64,000 nt of DNA, taken from Paenibacillus cellulositrophicus (GTDB lineage Bacteria > Bacillota > Bacilli > Paenibacillales > Paenibacillaceae). Where the stretch lies: positions 3,956,001 to 4,020,000 of the forward strand of contig NZ_CP045295.1 in the NCBI RefSeq assembly GCF_009363095.1, read 5' to 3'. Shown here one piece after another: positions 48,936 to 57,444 of this stretch (the stretch's first letter is position 1; each line of letters begins with the position of its first letter). The notes beneath the pieces were generated by a model. The model did no database searches, was not told the origin of the DNA, and saw only the letters and a program-made list of their open reading frames with translations. Position numbers and translations under genes: made by a program.

Positions 48936-49787
48936 ATGTTCAAAATTACGGAATTTTCGAAAATTAGCCAGGTATCGGCCAAAGCGCTTCGCTATTACGA
49001 CCAGATCGGGCTGTTGAAGCCGTCTTATACCGATCCGGATACGGGATACCGATTCTATACGGCAGACCAGCTGAAGCGGGTTCACCGGATTCTGGTGTTT
49101 AAGGACCTGGGGTTCACCTTGGAGCAAATGATTCCGCTGCTGGACGGAGCCCTGGGCACGGAACAGATGCGGGTGATGCTTCTTCATAAATCGGCCGAAA
49201 TTGCCGAGATGCTGAGGGAGGAGCAGGCCCGACTGAACCGGATCGAAGCCAGGCTGGATGAGCTGGACCGGAGTGAGGATGGAGAGCCGCCCCTGGATGT
49301 CGTCGTAAGGCAGACCGGCCCTGAATGGATCGCCTCCATTCGAGAAGTCACCTCCAAATCGAAGGTTCCGGGGCTGATTCGGGAGCTGCGCCAGGCCGTC
49401 AAGACGCTGTACAAGGGCACTCTGGACCAGAGGGTGATCGTTCTGTGGCACAGCTGCGCCGAATGCGAAGACGCCGTGGACCTGGAGGTAGGCGTTCCGG
49501 TTGCGGGCCCCCTCCCGGACCAAGGCCGGATCCGGGTTAGGGAGCTGAAAGGCGCCCAGCTTGCTTGTATAGCCCATTCCGCAGGCCTAGCGGGTTCCTA
49601 TGAGGTCACGGCCAAGCTGGCCGGTTGGCTTGAGGAACAGGGATACGGCATTTCGGAGCAGGAACCGAGCCGGGAGATTTACTGGGAACTGCCGGACCAG
49701 CCGGCCAGCCCGGTGTTGTCCGAGCTGCAGATGCCGATCGTGGACAGACCGGGCGGAGCTCCCGGGGCAGAGGGGGGACGGGCATGA
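48936..49787 (+). CDS. MerR-family regulator with C-terminal ligand-binding domain (BmrR-like)
   Basis: 283 residues. MerR winged HTH (1-70, ITEFSKISQVSAKALRYYDQIGLL), coiled coil (about 75-113) and a GyrI-like drug-binding domain (120-265, VVVRQTGPEWIASIREV, then SREIYWELPDQ). This is the BmrR/BltR layout, activating an efflux gene on drug binding. The ATG 48936 follows AGAGGAGG. The MFS exporter gene starts within its stop codon (ATGA), so regulator and exporter are coupled; the extended-spacer promoter precedes it. Confidence 0.92.
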   Translation: MFKITEFSKISQVSAKALRYYDQIGLLKPSYTDPDTGYRFYTADQLKRVHRILVFKDLGFTLEQMIPLLDGALGTEQMRVMLLHKSAEIAEMLREEQARLNRIEARLDELDRSEDGEPPLDVVVRQTGPEWIASIREVTSKSKVPGLIRELRQAVKTLYKGTLDQRVIVLWHSCAECEDAVDLEVGVPVAGPLPDQGRIRVRELKGAQLACIAHSAGLAGSYEVTAKLAGWLEEQGYGISEQEPSREIYWELPDQPASPVLSELQMPIVDRPGGAPGAEGGRA

Positions 49788-51043
49788 GGGAAAGAAGACG
49801 GGTTCCGTCCGGTATCCTTCAGGTCCTCCTGCTGGCGGTGGGCATTTTTGTGATCAGTACGTCAGAACTGCTCCCGATGGGTCTGCTGCCGGACATCGGG
49901 CGGCAGTACCAGGTCACCGTTCAGACGGCAGGCTGGCTCGTCACCGCCTATGCGCTCGGGGTTGTCGCGGGAGGACCGCTGCTGACGGTCGCCACAGTCC
50001 GGGCCCCCCGCAAACGCCTGCTCCTATACATGCTGGCTCTGTTCGGGGCAGGGAGCCTGCTCAGCGCTGTCGCGCCTTCCTTCGGACTGCTGATCGCCTC
50101 CCGCGTCGTCAGCGCCGTGGCCCAGGGGGCCTTCTTCGGTGCCGCCGTCGTCATGGCAGGCCAGCTGGCGGCTCCGGGACGGGAAGGCGCGGCCATATCT
50201 CTGGCCGGGTCGGGGCTGACGATTGCGACGGTCATCGGCGGGCCGCTGGGCACGCTGCTCGGACAGCAGTTCGGCTGGCGCTTTCCGTTTTGGATGCTGG
50301 CCATCATTACGCTGCTCGTCGGAGCGGGCATCCTGTGGAAGATTCCAGACATGCCGCAGGTGACACGCCCTCAGATCCGCCGGCAGCTCGGGCAGGTCGC
50401 GCATACGGGCCCGGTACTGGCCCTGTTTACGACAGTATTCGGATTTGGCGGCGTCTTTTTGGCCTTTACGTATATCTCTCCGATCCTTCAGGAGATCACT
50501 GGGCTGCCGGAAGAGCGCATTTCAATTGTGCTGCTGCTGTTTGGGCTGGCGTCGGTGATCGGGAATGCCGCTGGAGGCAAGCTGGCCGACCGGCATCTCC
50601 ATGCGTCTCTCTTGGGCAGTATGGGGCTGCTGTTGGCAGTGATGATCGCCTTTTATTTCACGAGCACTTCGGTCGTTCCCGCGCTCATTACAGTGTTTGT
50701 GTGGGGAGCGGCCGCTTACGCGATGGTCACTCCGCTGAACGTCCAGGTGCTGCGGCGGTCCGGCTCGGCGCAGGATTTGGCCTCCACCCTGAACATCTCT
50801 GCCTTTAATCTCGGCAATGCGCTTGGCGCCTTTATCGGCGGGTATGTGGCTGAGAGCAGGCTGGGGCTGTCCGGACTGCCGCTGGCTTCGGCCGTGATTG
50901 TGGCCATTGGCATCGCCTTAGCCGCGGGCAGCGTGATGCTTGAGCGCTCGAAGCCAGGAAGCGCAGGGGCAGCGGGACAGGCGGAATGCGTGAATGCTAT
51001 AGACGAGGCGTCTTGCGGAATGAATCCCGGTGCCCAGTCATAG
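49784..51043 (+). CDS. MFS exporter, DHA1 family
   Basis: A 419-residue, 12-helix major facilitator. Motif A-like G-x-L-x(2)-R-x(3)-RK/R (VRAPRKRLLLYML) follows helix 2, and motif C-like glycine-rich text (SGLTIATVIGGPLGTLLG) occurs in helix 5. The N-terminus FVISTSELLPMGLLPDIG is that of the YdhP/AraJ-type DHA1 group of drug or sugar exporters. It overlaps the BmrR-like merR by four bases and is ended by a strong terminator, so it is the regulator's obvious target. Confidence 0.93.
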   Translation: MRERRRVPSGILQVLLLAVGIFVISTSELLPMGLLPDIGRQYQVTVQTAGWLVTAYALGVVAGGPLLTVATVRAPRKRLLLYMLALFGAGSLLSAVAPSFGLLIASRVVSAVAQGAFFGAAVVMAGQLAAPGREGAAISLAGSGLTIATVIGGPLGTLLGQQFGWRFPFWMLAIITLLVGAGILWKIPDMPQVTRPQIRRQLGQVAHTGPVLALFTTVFGFGGVFLAFTYISPILQEITGLPEERISIVLLLFGLASVIGNAAGGKLADRHLHASLLGSMGLLLAVMIAFYFTSTSVVPALITVFVWGAAAYAMVTPLNVQVLRRSGSAQDLASTLNISAFNLGNALGAFIGGYVAESRLGLSGLPLASAVIVAIGIALAAGSVMLERSKPGSAGAAGQAECVNAIDEASCGMNPGAQS

Positions 51044-51076
51044 ATTACAGGAAGCCGGATCATAGAAGCCGAGGAG

Positions 51077-51102
51077 ACCTCCCGAAGCCGGGAGGTTTTT
51101 TT
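51077..51102 (+). terminator. Terminator of the merR-MFS operon
   Basis: ACCTCCCG, AAGC loop, CGGGAGGT and seven T. Confidence 0.9.
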
Positions 51103-51139
51103 GGTCTGTGCCGCTTTTTTCATTTTCTTCTGCTTTCAG

Positions 51140-51166
51140 TGTCACAAATGCTTCCCCTTTCTCGTG
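51140..51166 (+). promoter_or_regulatory. Candidate ECF41-dependent promoter
   Basis: TGTCACA (51140-51146), 16-bp spacer, CGTG (51163-51166). The known ECF41 promoter consensus is TGTCACA-N16-CGTC; only the last base differs. It lies 34 bp upstream of the oxidoreductase start, whose operon carries the ECF41 sigma gene, so the sigma factor would drive its own operon. Confidence 0.7.
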
Positions 51167-51199
51167 ATATATGCAAAACCAAAGCGGGGAGTGGACGTT

Positions 51200-52381
51200 A
51201 TGGAAAAGTTAACATGCGTCGTGGTCGGCGGCGGCTACGCCGGAATCAATGCGGTCAAAGCTTTGCAAAAATCGCTTAATGGGGCTGGCCGGGAACTCAG
51301 GCTCATCCTGATCAACAAGGATCCTTATCACCTTCGCAAGGTGCTGCTGTTCAAGCCGGCGGCACTGCAGGAGGATATTGCCATCCCCTTGAGACGATTG
51401 TTCCCGGAAGGGGAAGGCGTAGAACTCGTTCAGGGGGAGGTCACACGCGTGGATTTTGACGCCAGGCAGCTGATCTACAGCCGCAGTGAGGGCGGGGACG
51501 CACGCCTTGGATATGACATCCTGGTGATGGCGGCGGGGAGCATGGTCCGGCGCCCACAGCCGGATCAGGGCGGTATCGCGCTGACCTCGCCGGAAGCGGC
51601 TGAACAGATCCGCCGGATGTGGAAGCAGAATCTCCGTGAAGCGGCCGGCGCCGGTGCGGAGGAACGCGCCAAGCTGCTGACGTTTACCGTGGCCGGAGGA
51701 GGCATCAGCGGCATTGAAACCTCGGCCGAGCTGGCTCATGCCATCCGGGCAGATGCTGAGGGCCTGGGCCTCAATCCCGCGGACATCCGGGTGTATCTGG
51801 TGAATGCCGAGGAGCGGCTGTTTGCACAGGGTCCGGCGAAGGTGTCCCGCAAGCTGGAGCGGCTGCTAGCCGATGAGGGGGTCACTACACTGCACGGACG
51901 CAAGGTCATCCGGGAACGCGGCGGGGTGATCGACCTTTCGGACGGAAGCGAAATTTCCGCAGGGCTGTGCGTATGGACGCTTGGCATCGTGCCGAATCCA
52001 AGGCTTTCAAGCATGGGCTTTCCGGTTACTGCGGAAGGAAAAGTAGTTGTCGATGCGAGCTATCGGGTGGAGGGCAAACCCGGCGTCTACAGTATTGGAG
52101 ATTGCGCGCAGATCGTCGATCCGGAGACGGGCCGGGCAGACAGTATGACCTGCAAGGAAGCCGGCGCTCAGGCAGCCAGGCTCGGCCAGGTCGTAGCGGC
52201 GGATGTCGAGGGCCGTCCTGCACCTGTCCATAAAGGGTACATGGATGTTTTCTGCTTCGGCCTTGGTCCGGCCAAAGGAATGGTCTGGACCCGGCAGTGG
52301 GGACTCGATATGATCATACAAGGGAGACTCGGCTGGAATATTCGGAAATTCACCTGGGATCATGCGAGTCTGCTCAAGTGA
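51200..52381 (+). CDS. FAD-dependent NADH dehydrogenase (NDH-2)-like oxidoreductase
   Basis: 393 residues. FAD-binding GGGYAGINAVKAL (about 10-22), NAD-binding GGGISGIETSAELA (about 170-183) and the second FAD motif VYSIGDCAQ (near 298) define the two-dinucleotide-domain flavoprotein fold of type-II NADH dehydrogenases and related disulfide-independent reductases. No transmembrane helix is apparent, so membrane attachment would be peripheral. The ATG 51200 follows GGGGAG. It is the first gene of the ECF41 operon; ECF41 genes are typically next to oxidoreductases, epimerases or carboxymuconolactone decarboxylases. Confidence 0.92.
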   Translation: MEKLTCVVVGGGYAGINAVKALQKSLNGAGRELRLILINKDPYHLRKVLLFKPAALQEDIAIPLRRLFPEGEGVELVQGEVTRVDFDARQLIYSRSEGGDARLGYDILVMAAGSMVRRPQPDQGGIALTSPEAAEQIRRMWKQNLREAAGAGAEERAKLLTFTVAGGGISGIETSAELAHAIRADAEGLGLNPADIRVYLVNAEERLFAQGPAKVSRKLERLLADEGVTTLHGRKVIRERGGVIDLSDGSEISAGLCVWTLGIVPNPRLSSMGFPVTAEGKVVVDASYRVEGKPGVYSIGDCAQIVDPETGRADSMTCKEAGAQAARLGQVVAADVEGRPAPVHKGYMDVFCFGLGPAKGMVWTRQWGLDMIIQGRLGWNIRKFTWDHASLLK

Positions 52382-52420
52382 GCAACGCCATGCCAGTAGG
52401 ATAGGAAAGGTGAGCAATCC

Positions 52421-53278
52421 ATGAGGGAACTGTATGAGAATTACCGTCCGCTGCTGTTTTCGATCGCTTATCAAATGATGGGCTCCGTGTCCGATGCGGA
52501 GGATGCGGTGCAGGACGTTTTCGTGAAGCTGGCGGACCGGGACCTGGCACAGCTGAAAGAACCGAAATCCTACCTGTGCAAAATGGTTTCGAACCGCTGC
52601 CTGGATATGCTGAAATCCACCCAGAGGCAGCGGGAGCAGTACTTCGGGCCATGGCTGCCCGAGCCGATCGAGACGTCGGCGGAGGATACCGCCGAAACCG
52701 TGGTTCGCGGGGAGCTGCTGTCCTATGCGATGCTGGTGCTGCTGGAGCGGCTGTCCCCGCTGGAGCGCGCCGTCTTTATCCTTCGGGAGGCGCTGGGCTT
52801 TGAATATCCGGACATTGCGGAACTCGTCGAGAAAACGGAGGTATACTGCCGCAAGCTGTTCAGCCGGGCCCGTGCCAAAATGGGGTTCGATCCTGAGATG
52901 CCGATTCAGCCGGAAGCTGCGGACGAAGAGTGGGTCCACCGGTTTCTGTCGGCTCTGGAGCAGGGCAGCATGGATTCCGTGCTGTCTCTGCTCTCGAAGG
53001 ACGTCGTCATCACCTCCGACGGGGGCGGCAAGGCGTCCGCGGCGGTTCATCCGATCGTGTCGCCGATCTTCGTCGCCCGCTTTGCGCTGGGCGTGTATCG
53101 CAAATTTTCGGCCGCTGACGGAGACATCCAGATTGAGCATGTCTCACTGAACGGCCAGCCTGGGATTGTGTTCCGGTCTCAGGAGGGGGTCGAAGGCGCC
53201 ATGCTTCTCCATGTCGAAGGAGACCGGATTCGTGATCTGTTTGTCGTCAGAAACCCCGATAAGCTTCAGCATCTGTAG
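52421..53278 (+). CDS. ECF41-type sigma factor with C-terminal SnoaL-like regulatory domain
   Basis: 285 residues. Region 2 (YQMMGSVSDAEDAVQDVFVKL, about 17-37) and region 4 (LEYPD-type HTH, FEYPDIAELVEKTEVYCRKL near 126-146) are typical. The extra C-terminal domain (165-283) is SnoaL-like. The two ECF41 landmarks are seen: WLPEP at 78-82 in the linker and DGGGK at 200-204. In this group the C-terminal extension both activates and restrains the sigma factor, replacing a separate anti-sigma factor. It lies 39 bases behind the oxidoreductase and is ended by a terminator. Confidence 0.95.
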   Translation: MRELYENYRPLLFSIAYQMMGSVSDAEDAVQDVFVKLADRDLAQLKEPKSYLCKMVSNRCLDMLKSTQRQREQYFGPWLPEPIETSAEDTAETVVRGELLSYAMLVLLERLSPLERAVFILREALGFEYPDIAELVEKTEVYCRKLFSRARAKMGFDPEMPIQPEAADEEWVHRFLSALEQGSMDSVLSLLSKDVVITSDGGGKASAAVHPIVSPIFVARFALGVYRKFSAADGDIQIEHVSLNGQPGIVFRSQEGVEGAMLLHVEGDRIRDLFVVRNPDKLQHL

Positions 53279-53302
53279 AACAGTGGGTTAACGCAGCAGT
53301 TT

Positions 53303-53339
53303 AAGGCCCCGGGAGTCATCCCGCGGGCCTTTTGCTTTT
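53303..53339 (+). terminator. Terminator after the ECF41 gene
   Basis: AAGGCCC-CGGGA, GTCA loop, TCCCG-CGGGCCTT with a small offset, followed by T-rich sequence. Confidence 0.8.
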
Positions 53340-53427
53340 CGCCCCCTAGAAAATACCTTGGTAACCGCCCCTACCATATGGGTAATGACCTCTATAAGGC
53401 TGAATCCTGACATCTGGGGTGGACATT

Positions 53428-54501
53428 GTGGGAAAAAGAGAGAGGATAACCTATCTGGAGCTGCTGAGAGGCATACTGATCATCGCGGTGGTTGCCATTC
53501 ATACAACTTCGTTTTCGGTCACGAAGCTAACGACCGGTTCAACGTTATACCCGCTGTACTATATCGTAAACGTCGGCTGTAATTTCGCCGTTCCGGGATT
53601 TCTGTTCCTGAGCGCGCTCCTGCTGTTCTATCATTACGACGGGAGGCAGCTGAGCTGGCTTTCTTTTTATAAAAAGCGGATCAAAAAAGTCGTGGTTCCG
53701 TATCTGTTCTGGTCCTTTTTTTATGCGGCCTATTACACGTACGCTCACGGGCTCTCGCTGGAGCAGGGCTGGCATCGATTCTGGAGCAACCTGCCGCTGG
53801 GGAACAATTACGAGCATTTGTACTTCATGATCATTATCGCGCAGTTCTACCTGCTGTTTCCGCTGTTTATGCTGCTGCAGAAAATTCCGGTGCTGAAACG
53901 GCATCCGCTCGTCTTCGGGATCGCCGTCCAGCTGGCCGTCTATTTGCTGAACTATTATGTATGGCATATGGACGAAATCGGTACGTTTATCGGATCGTAT
54001 ATGCTGTATTTATACCTGGGGGCTTATGCTGCCAAAAAGATGAGGGAGAAGGGCGTCCGACAAGCGTTTGGCTCAGGCGCGGTCTGGATGGCGGCAGCGT
54101 TTATAGCGGCTGCAGCCTTGTATATTGGGCAGAAATGGCTGCAGACCGCCGCTCCGCACTGGGTTCCCCAGCCTTATCTATCGTACATGAACAAGCTGTC
54201 CGAAGGTCTATATTTCTCACTGGCCTGCTTATTCCTGCTGCAGCTGGCGCGGAAATTCCGTCAAGGAAGCCCGCTGTACAAGACGCTGTTTTCGCTCGGG
54301 ACGTGTTCTTACGGCATTTACCTGCTGCATCCATTCTTCCTGCTCCTGTGGCGGGAATATGTGCAGCAGACCGGACCGTTCTCTTATCATTTGCTTGTAT
54401 GGGCCGGCGGAGCGCTGTCTATCCTGCTGTCCTGGGCGATCGTCAAGGCGGTCTCCCGGACGCCCCTGGCACCTTACATTGTTGGCGAATCCGCGAAATA
54501 G
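53428..54501 (+). CDS. Acyltransferase 3 (OafA-like) membrane protein
   Basis: About 357 residues with ten hydrophobic helices and the acyltransferase-3 opening RITYLELLRGILIIAVVAIH, whose His is catalytic. A second family feature is the NNYEHLYFMIIIAQFYLLFPLF stretch. Members acetylate extracellular polysaccharides, peptidoglycan or membrane lipids. The GTG 53428 lies behind GGGGTGG; GTG 53419 is an alternative. A VanY-like carboxypeptidase gene follows after 74 bases, so a cell-wall role is plausible. Confidence 0.9.
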   Translation: MGKRERITYLELLRGILIIAVVAIHTTSFSVTKLTTGSTLYPLYYIVNVGCNFAVPGFLFLSALLLFYHYDGRQLSWLSFYKKRIKKVVVPYLFWSFFYAAYYTYAHGLSLEQGWHRFWSNLPLGNNYEHLYFMIIIAQFYLLFPLFMLLQKIPVLKRHPLVFGIAVQLAVYLLNYYVWHMDEIGTFIGSYMLYLYLGAYAAKKMREKGVRQAFGSGAVWMAAAFIAAAALYIGQKWLQTAAPHWVPQPYLSYMNKLSEGLYFSLACLFLLQLARKFRQGSPLYKTLFSLGTCSYGIYLLHPFFLLLWREYVQQTGPFSYHLLVWAGGALSILLSWAIVKAVSRTPLAPYIVGESAK

Positions 54502-54575
54502 TCATAATTTCCCCTATTCATTTCCCAAGCGATCCTCTATTATATTACACAGGCATTGAAGGAGGACACGATGAA

Positions 54576-55502
54576 ATGAGAAAGTGGTTTTTCATGCTCG
54601 CAGTCATCGTCATCCTGGTGCTGGTGGGCTTTAGAAGCGTACAGCATCAGATCGGCGGCTCGGGCACAAAGCATGTGAAGACAGAAACGGAACAGGAAGC
54701 CGCCAAGCAGGGCGGAGCTTCGGCGAAGCCGGAAGAAGGATCCCCTTCCAAGGAAGAGAGTCCGTATTTGGACGTCAACTCGAATCAGGTGCATCTGGGC
54801 AACCTGCTGCTGGTCAACAAGGATCATCCCGTTTCCGGGGATGCGGTAAAGAAAGATGTTGTCAATCTGTTTGATCATAAAGACCTGATGGAAGGATACA
54901 GCCTGCTGGACGCGCATATTATGCTGTCCGAGGATTTGGCACGCCATTTTATGACCATGGTGGACGCGGCCAGGAAGGACGGCGTGGATCATTTTCTCAT
55001 CAGCAGCGGCTACCGCGATTTTGACAAGCAGGAGGAGCTGTATAAGGAAAAAGGCTCCGAGTACGCCCTGCCGGCCGGTGCCAGCGAGCATAATTTGGGG
55101 CTCTCCATGGATATCGGTTCCAGTCTGAAGGAGATGGATAAGGCGCCGGAAGGCAAATGGCTGAAGGAGAACGCCTGGAAGTACGGCTTTATTTTGCGTT
55201 ATCCCGAAGACAAAATCAGCATTACCGGCATCCAATATGAACCGTGGCACTTCCGGTATGTCGGTCTGCCGCACAGCGCCGTGATGTATGAGAAGAATAT
55301 GGCGCTGGAAGAATATCTGGACTATCTAAAGCAGCAGGGGAAGATCACGGAGACGGTGGAGGGCAAGACCTACGAAATCGCTTATTACCCGTCGGCCGAT
55401 ATGGGAAAAATTGATAAGCCGGCTTCTGCAAACTATGAAATTTCCGGGGATAATATCGATGGGGTCATTGTTACGACCGAGAAAGAGCAGGCAGCAGAAT
55501 AG
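54576..55502 (+). CDS. VanY-like D-alanyl-D-alanine carboxypeptidase
   Basis: 308 residues. A single N-terminal membrane helix (4-20) anchors the protein, a Lys/Glu/Ser-rich linker follows (30-62), then the VanY/peptidase M15 domain. Zinc and catalytic residues are all visible: H172 and D179 (SEHNLGLSMD), E222 and H225 (EPWHFRYVG), and the SSGYRDFDKQ substrate motif near 143. It trims the terminal D-Ala of peptidoglycan stem peptides. The ATG 54576 is used; the better-spaced ATG 54571 opens only ATG-AAA-TGA, overlapping this start. Confidence 0.92.
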   Translation: MRKWFFMLAVIVILVLVGFRSVQHQIGGSGTKHVKTETEQEAAKQGGASAKPEEGSPSKEESPYLDVNSNQVHLGNLLLVNKDHPVSGDAVKKDVVNLFDHKDLMEGYSLLDAHIMLSEDLARHFMTMVDAARKDGVDHFLISSGYRDFDKQEELYKEKGSEYALPAGASEHNLGLSMDIGSSLKEMDKAPEGKWLKENAWKYGFILRYPEDKISITGIQYEPWHFRYVGLPHSAVMYEKNMALEEYLDYLKQQGKITETVEGKTYEIAYYPSADMGKIDKPASANYEISGDNIDGVIVTTEKEQAAE

Positions 55503-55559
55503 GGGATGTAACAATTTGGCTGCTTGACTCTGCCGAAGGCAAAGGAGTAGGATAGTTCC

Positions 55560-55853
55560 ATGACTATCAAACTAACGTCAAAAGACGATGAGAAGCGGGC
55601 CAAAATTTTCAAGGCGCTGTCGGAAGTGAAACGGATCGAAATGATCCGGTATCTGGTTCGGCATCCGGAACACAAAACATGCGGTGAGGTCGGCGAATCG
55701 CTTGGGATGGACAAGTCCAACGTGTCTTATCATCTCAAGATTTTGTATGAGGCCGATTTGATCCACATTTACCGGAGGGGCCAGAATAAATACGGGCAGC
55801 TTAGAGAGGATACGTTTAACGCATTTTTACCGGGTTTCCTGGACAGTCTATGA
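55560..55853 (+). CDS. ArsR-family winged-helix regulator
   Basis: A 97-residue DNA-binding protein. The HTH core is ALSEVKRIEMIRYLVRHPEHKTCGEVGESLGMDKSNVSYHLKIL in overlapping pieces (about 16-60). It lacks the ELCVCDL metal motif of metal-sensing ArsR proteins; the single Cys at about 41 is unlikely to bind metal alone. The downstream YfmJ-like reductase 134 bases on is a candidate target. Confidence 0.88.
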   Translation: MTIKLTSKDDEKRAKIFKALSEVKRIEMIRYLVRHPEHKTCGEVGESLGMDKSNVSYHLKILYEADLIHIYRRGQNKYGQLREDTFNAFLPGFLDSL

Positions 55854-55987
55854 TTGGGCGGGAAACCTCTCTTTATTCTCTGTAATTTGAAAGTTTTACA
55901 ACTATCCGATTAATACGAGGTGGTTTTGAGGCCGTGTAGTCATCGCCTTTTGATCCCAATTCTAGATGATGGAGATGTGAATATTGT

Positions 55988-57007
55988 ATGGTACAACCAT
56001 TGATGAACCGTTCGATTCTGTTACAATCGCGCCCGGTGGGCATGCCGGGACCCGAAAACTTTGAGTTCCGCGAAGGGAGCGTCCAAGAGCCGCAGGAAGG
56101 ACAAGCCGTCATCCGCACACTGTATCTGTCGGTTGACCCGTATATGCGGGGAAGAATGAGCGACGCGAAGTCGTATGTGGAGCCGTTCAAGCTGAATGAG
56201 GTCATTTCCGGCGGGATCGTCGGCGAAGTGGTGGAATCGAAGTCCGATGCCCTGCAGCCAGGGGACAAGGTAATCGGCATGCTGGGCTGGCGGCTGTATA
56301 ACACGGTCGATGCCGGCAGCGTCCGCAAGCTCGATCCGTCCATCGCGCCGTTGTCCGCTTACTTGAGCGTGCTGGGCCTGACCGGATTGACGGCCTATTT
56401 CGGTCTGCTGGATATCGGCAAGCCGAAGGCAGGGGAAACCGTCGTCGTCTCGGGAGCCGCCGGTTCCGTCGGCATGTTCGTGGGCCAGATCGCCAAGATC
56501 CAGGGCACTCGCGTCGTCGGCATCGCCGGTACGGATGAGAAATGCGAGTACCTGATCCGCGAGCTCGGCTTTGATGCGGCGGTGAACTATAAAGCTGACA
56601 ATTTCCAAGAAGAGCTGGCAGCGGCATGTCCGAACGGGGTAGACGTGTATTTTGACAATGTCGGCGGCAGCGTATCCGATGCGGTCATGAATCTGCTGAA
56701 CGACTATGCGCGAATTCCGCTGTGCGGCGCCATCTCGTCCTACAACAGCACGGAGGATGTCGGCCCGAGAATTTTGTCCAAGCTGATCAAGACCCGCTCA
56801 ATGATCAAAGGTTTTGTGCTGAGCGATTATGCCTCCCGCCAAGCTGAGGGCATGCAGCAGCTGGGACAGTGGCTGGCCGAAGGCAAGCTGAAATACGAAG
56901 AAACGATCGTCGAGGGCTTTGACCATGTGATTGACGCGTTCCTGCAGCTGTTCCAGGGTACGAATCTCGGTAAAATGTTAGTAAAAGTCAGCGATCCGCA
57001 AGCCTAA
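55988..57007 (+). CDS. NADP-dependent medium-chain reductase (YfmJ/CurA-like)
   Basis: A 339-residue zinc-free MDR enzyme of the leukotriene-B4 12-hydroxydehydrogenase/CurA group, reducing alpha,beta-unsaturated ketones or aldehydes with NADPH. Typical text is SVDPYMRGRMSD (about 48-59), LGLTGLTAYFGLLDIG (about 128-143) and the cofactor loop VSGAAGSVGMFVGQIAK (about 155-171). Length equals B. subtilis YfmJ. The ribosome binding site GATGGAG is spaced rather far (about 12 bases). Possibly controlled by the upstream ArsR protein. Confidence 0.93.
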   Translation: MVQPLMNRSILLQSRPVGMPGPENFEFREGSVQEPQEGQAVIRTLYLSVDPYMRGRMSDAKSYVEPFKLNEVISGGIVGEVVESKSDALQPGDKVIGMLGWRLYNTVDAGSVRKLDPSIAPLSAYLSVLGLTGLTAYFGLLDIGKPKAGETVVVSGAAGSVGMFVGQIAKIQGTRVVGIAGTDEKCEYLIRELGFDAAVNYKADNFQEELAAACPNGVDVYFDNVGGSVSDAVMNLLNDYARIPLCGAISSYNSTEDVGPRILSKLIKTRSMIKGFVLSDYASRQAEGMQQLGQWLAEGKLKYEETIVEGFDHVIDAFLQLFQGTNLGKMLVKVSDPQA

Positions 57008-57042
57008 AAACGGGCGCGACGAAAAAAACATCTTGATCTGGT

Positions 57043-57168
57043 ATGCATTTCATACGTTATGATCAAGTCAGGGAACGGCCGGAGGCCGCCGGCGTTACTG
57101 CGGTCATCGCGGGCGTGACGGGGTCTCTCTTGGCGCTGTTCCTTGTCTGTTATGTAAAAAAGGATTAG
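57043..57168 (+). CDS. Possible 41-residue membrane peptide
   Basis: ORF from ATG 57043; the second half is one hydrophobic helix (TAVIAGVTGSLLALFLVCYV) followed by KKD. It lies between the YfmJ-like gene and a terminator, and its stop sits in the terminator stem. There is no convincing ribosome binding site before the ATG; a GGAGG lies inside at 57081-57085 without a proper start codon behind it. Weakly supported. Confidence 0.35.
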   Translation: MHFIRYDQVRERPEAAGVTAVIAGVTGSLLALFLVCYVKKD

Positions 57169-57194
57169 AGCGGTTATCGCTCTAATCCTTTTTT
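57156..57194. terminator. Strong bidirectional terminator
   Basis: AAAAAAGGATTAGAGCG pairs perfectly with CGCTCTAATCCTTTTTT around a 5-base loop; it serves both strands between the YfmJ-like and YeeD-like genes. Confidence 0.92.
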
Positions 57195-57216
57195 GGTCTT
57201 CAACGTATGCCGCGGC

Positions 57217-57444
57217 TTACGCGCGGATATAGAACAAAAACTCCTGCCCGTTCCGGACGGGATCCTGTTCCAGCGTATACCCATGTTTCACGACTTCCTC
57301 CGGTACGTTGCGGAAGGAAGAAGGGCAGTCGGTAATGACCTGCAGCAGCTGGCCTTTCTTCAAGTCACGCAGCGTTTCGAGCGTGTAAATGATCGGATAC
57401 GGGCAGGATTCTCCGCGGAGATCGAGCGTAAAATCAATGGACAT
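57217..57444 (-). CDS. TusA/YeeD-like sulfur-carrier protein
   Basis: A 75-residue protein of the SirA/TusA/YeeD fold with the sulfur-carrying motif C14-P-Y-P (LDLRGESCPYP). The ATG 57444 follows AAAGGGG; the frame to 57513 would overlap the preceding gene. It overlaps the YeeE/YedE-like permease by 11 bases, so they are coupled. YeeD (TsuB) is required for thiosulfate uptake with YeeE (TsuA) in characterised bacteria. Confidence 0.92.
   Translation of the reverse strand: MSIDFTLDLRGESCPYPIIYTLETLRDLKKGQLLQVITDCPSSFRNVPEEVVKHGYTLEQDPVRNGQEFLFYIRA

Noticed and set aside
53961..54575. N-terminal extension of the VanY-like frame
   Set aside because: It overlaps the acyltransferase gene out of frame, is low in coding character, and the true start has AAGGAGG.
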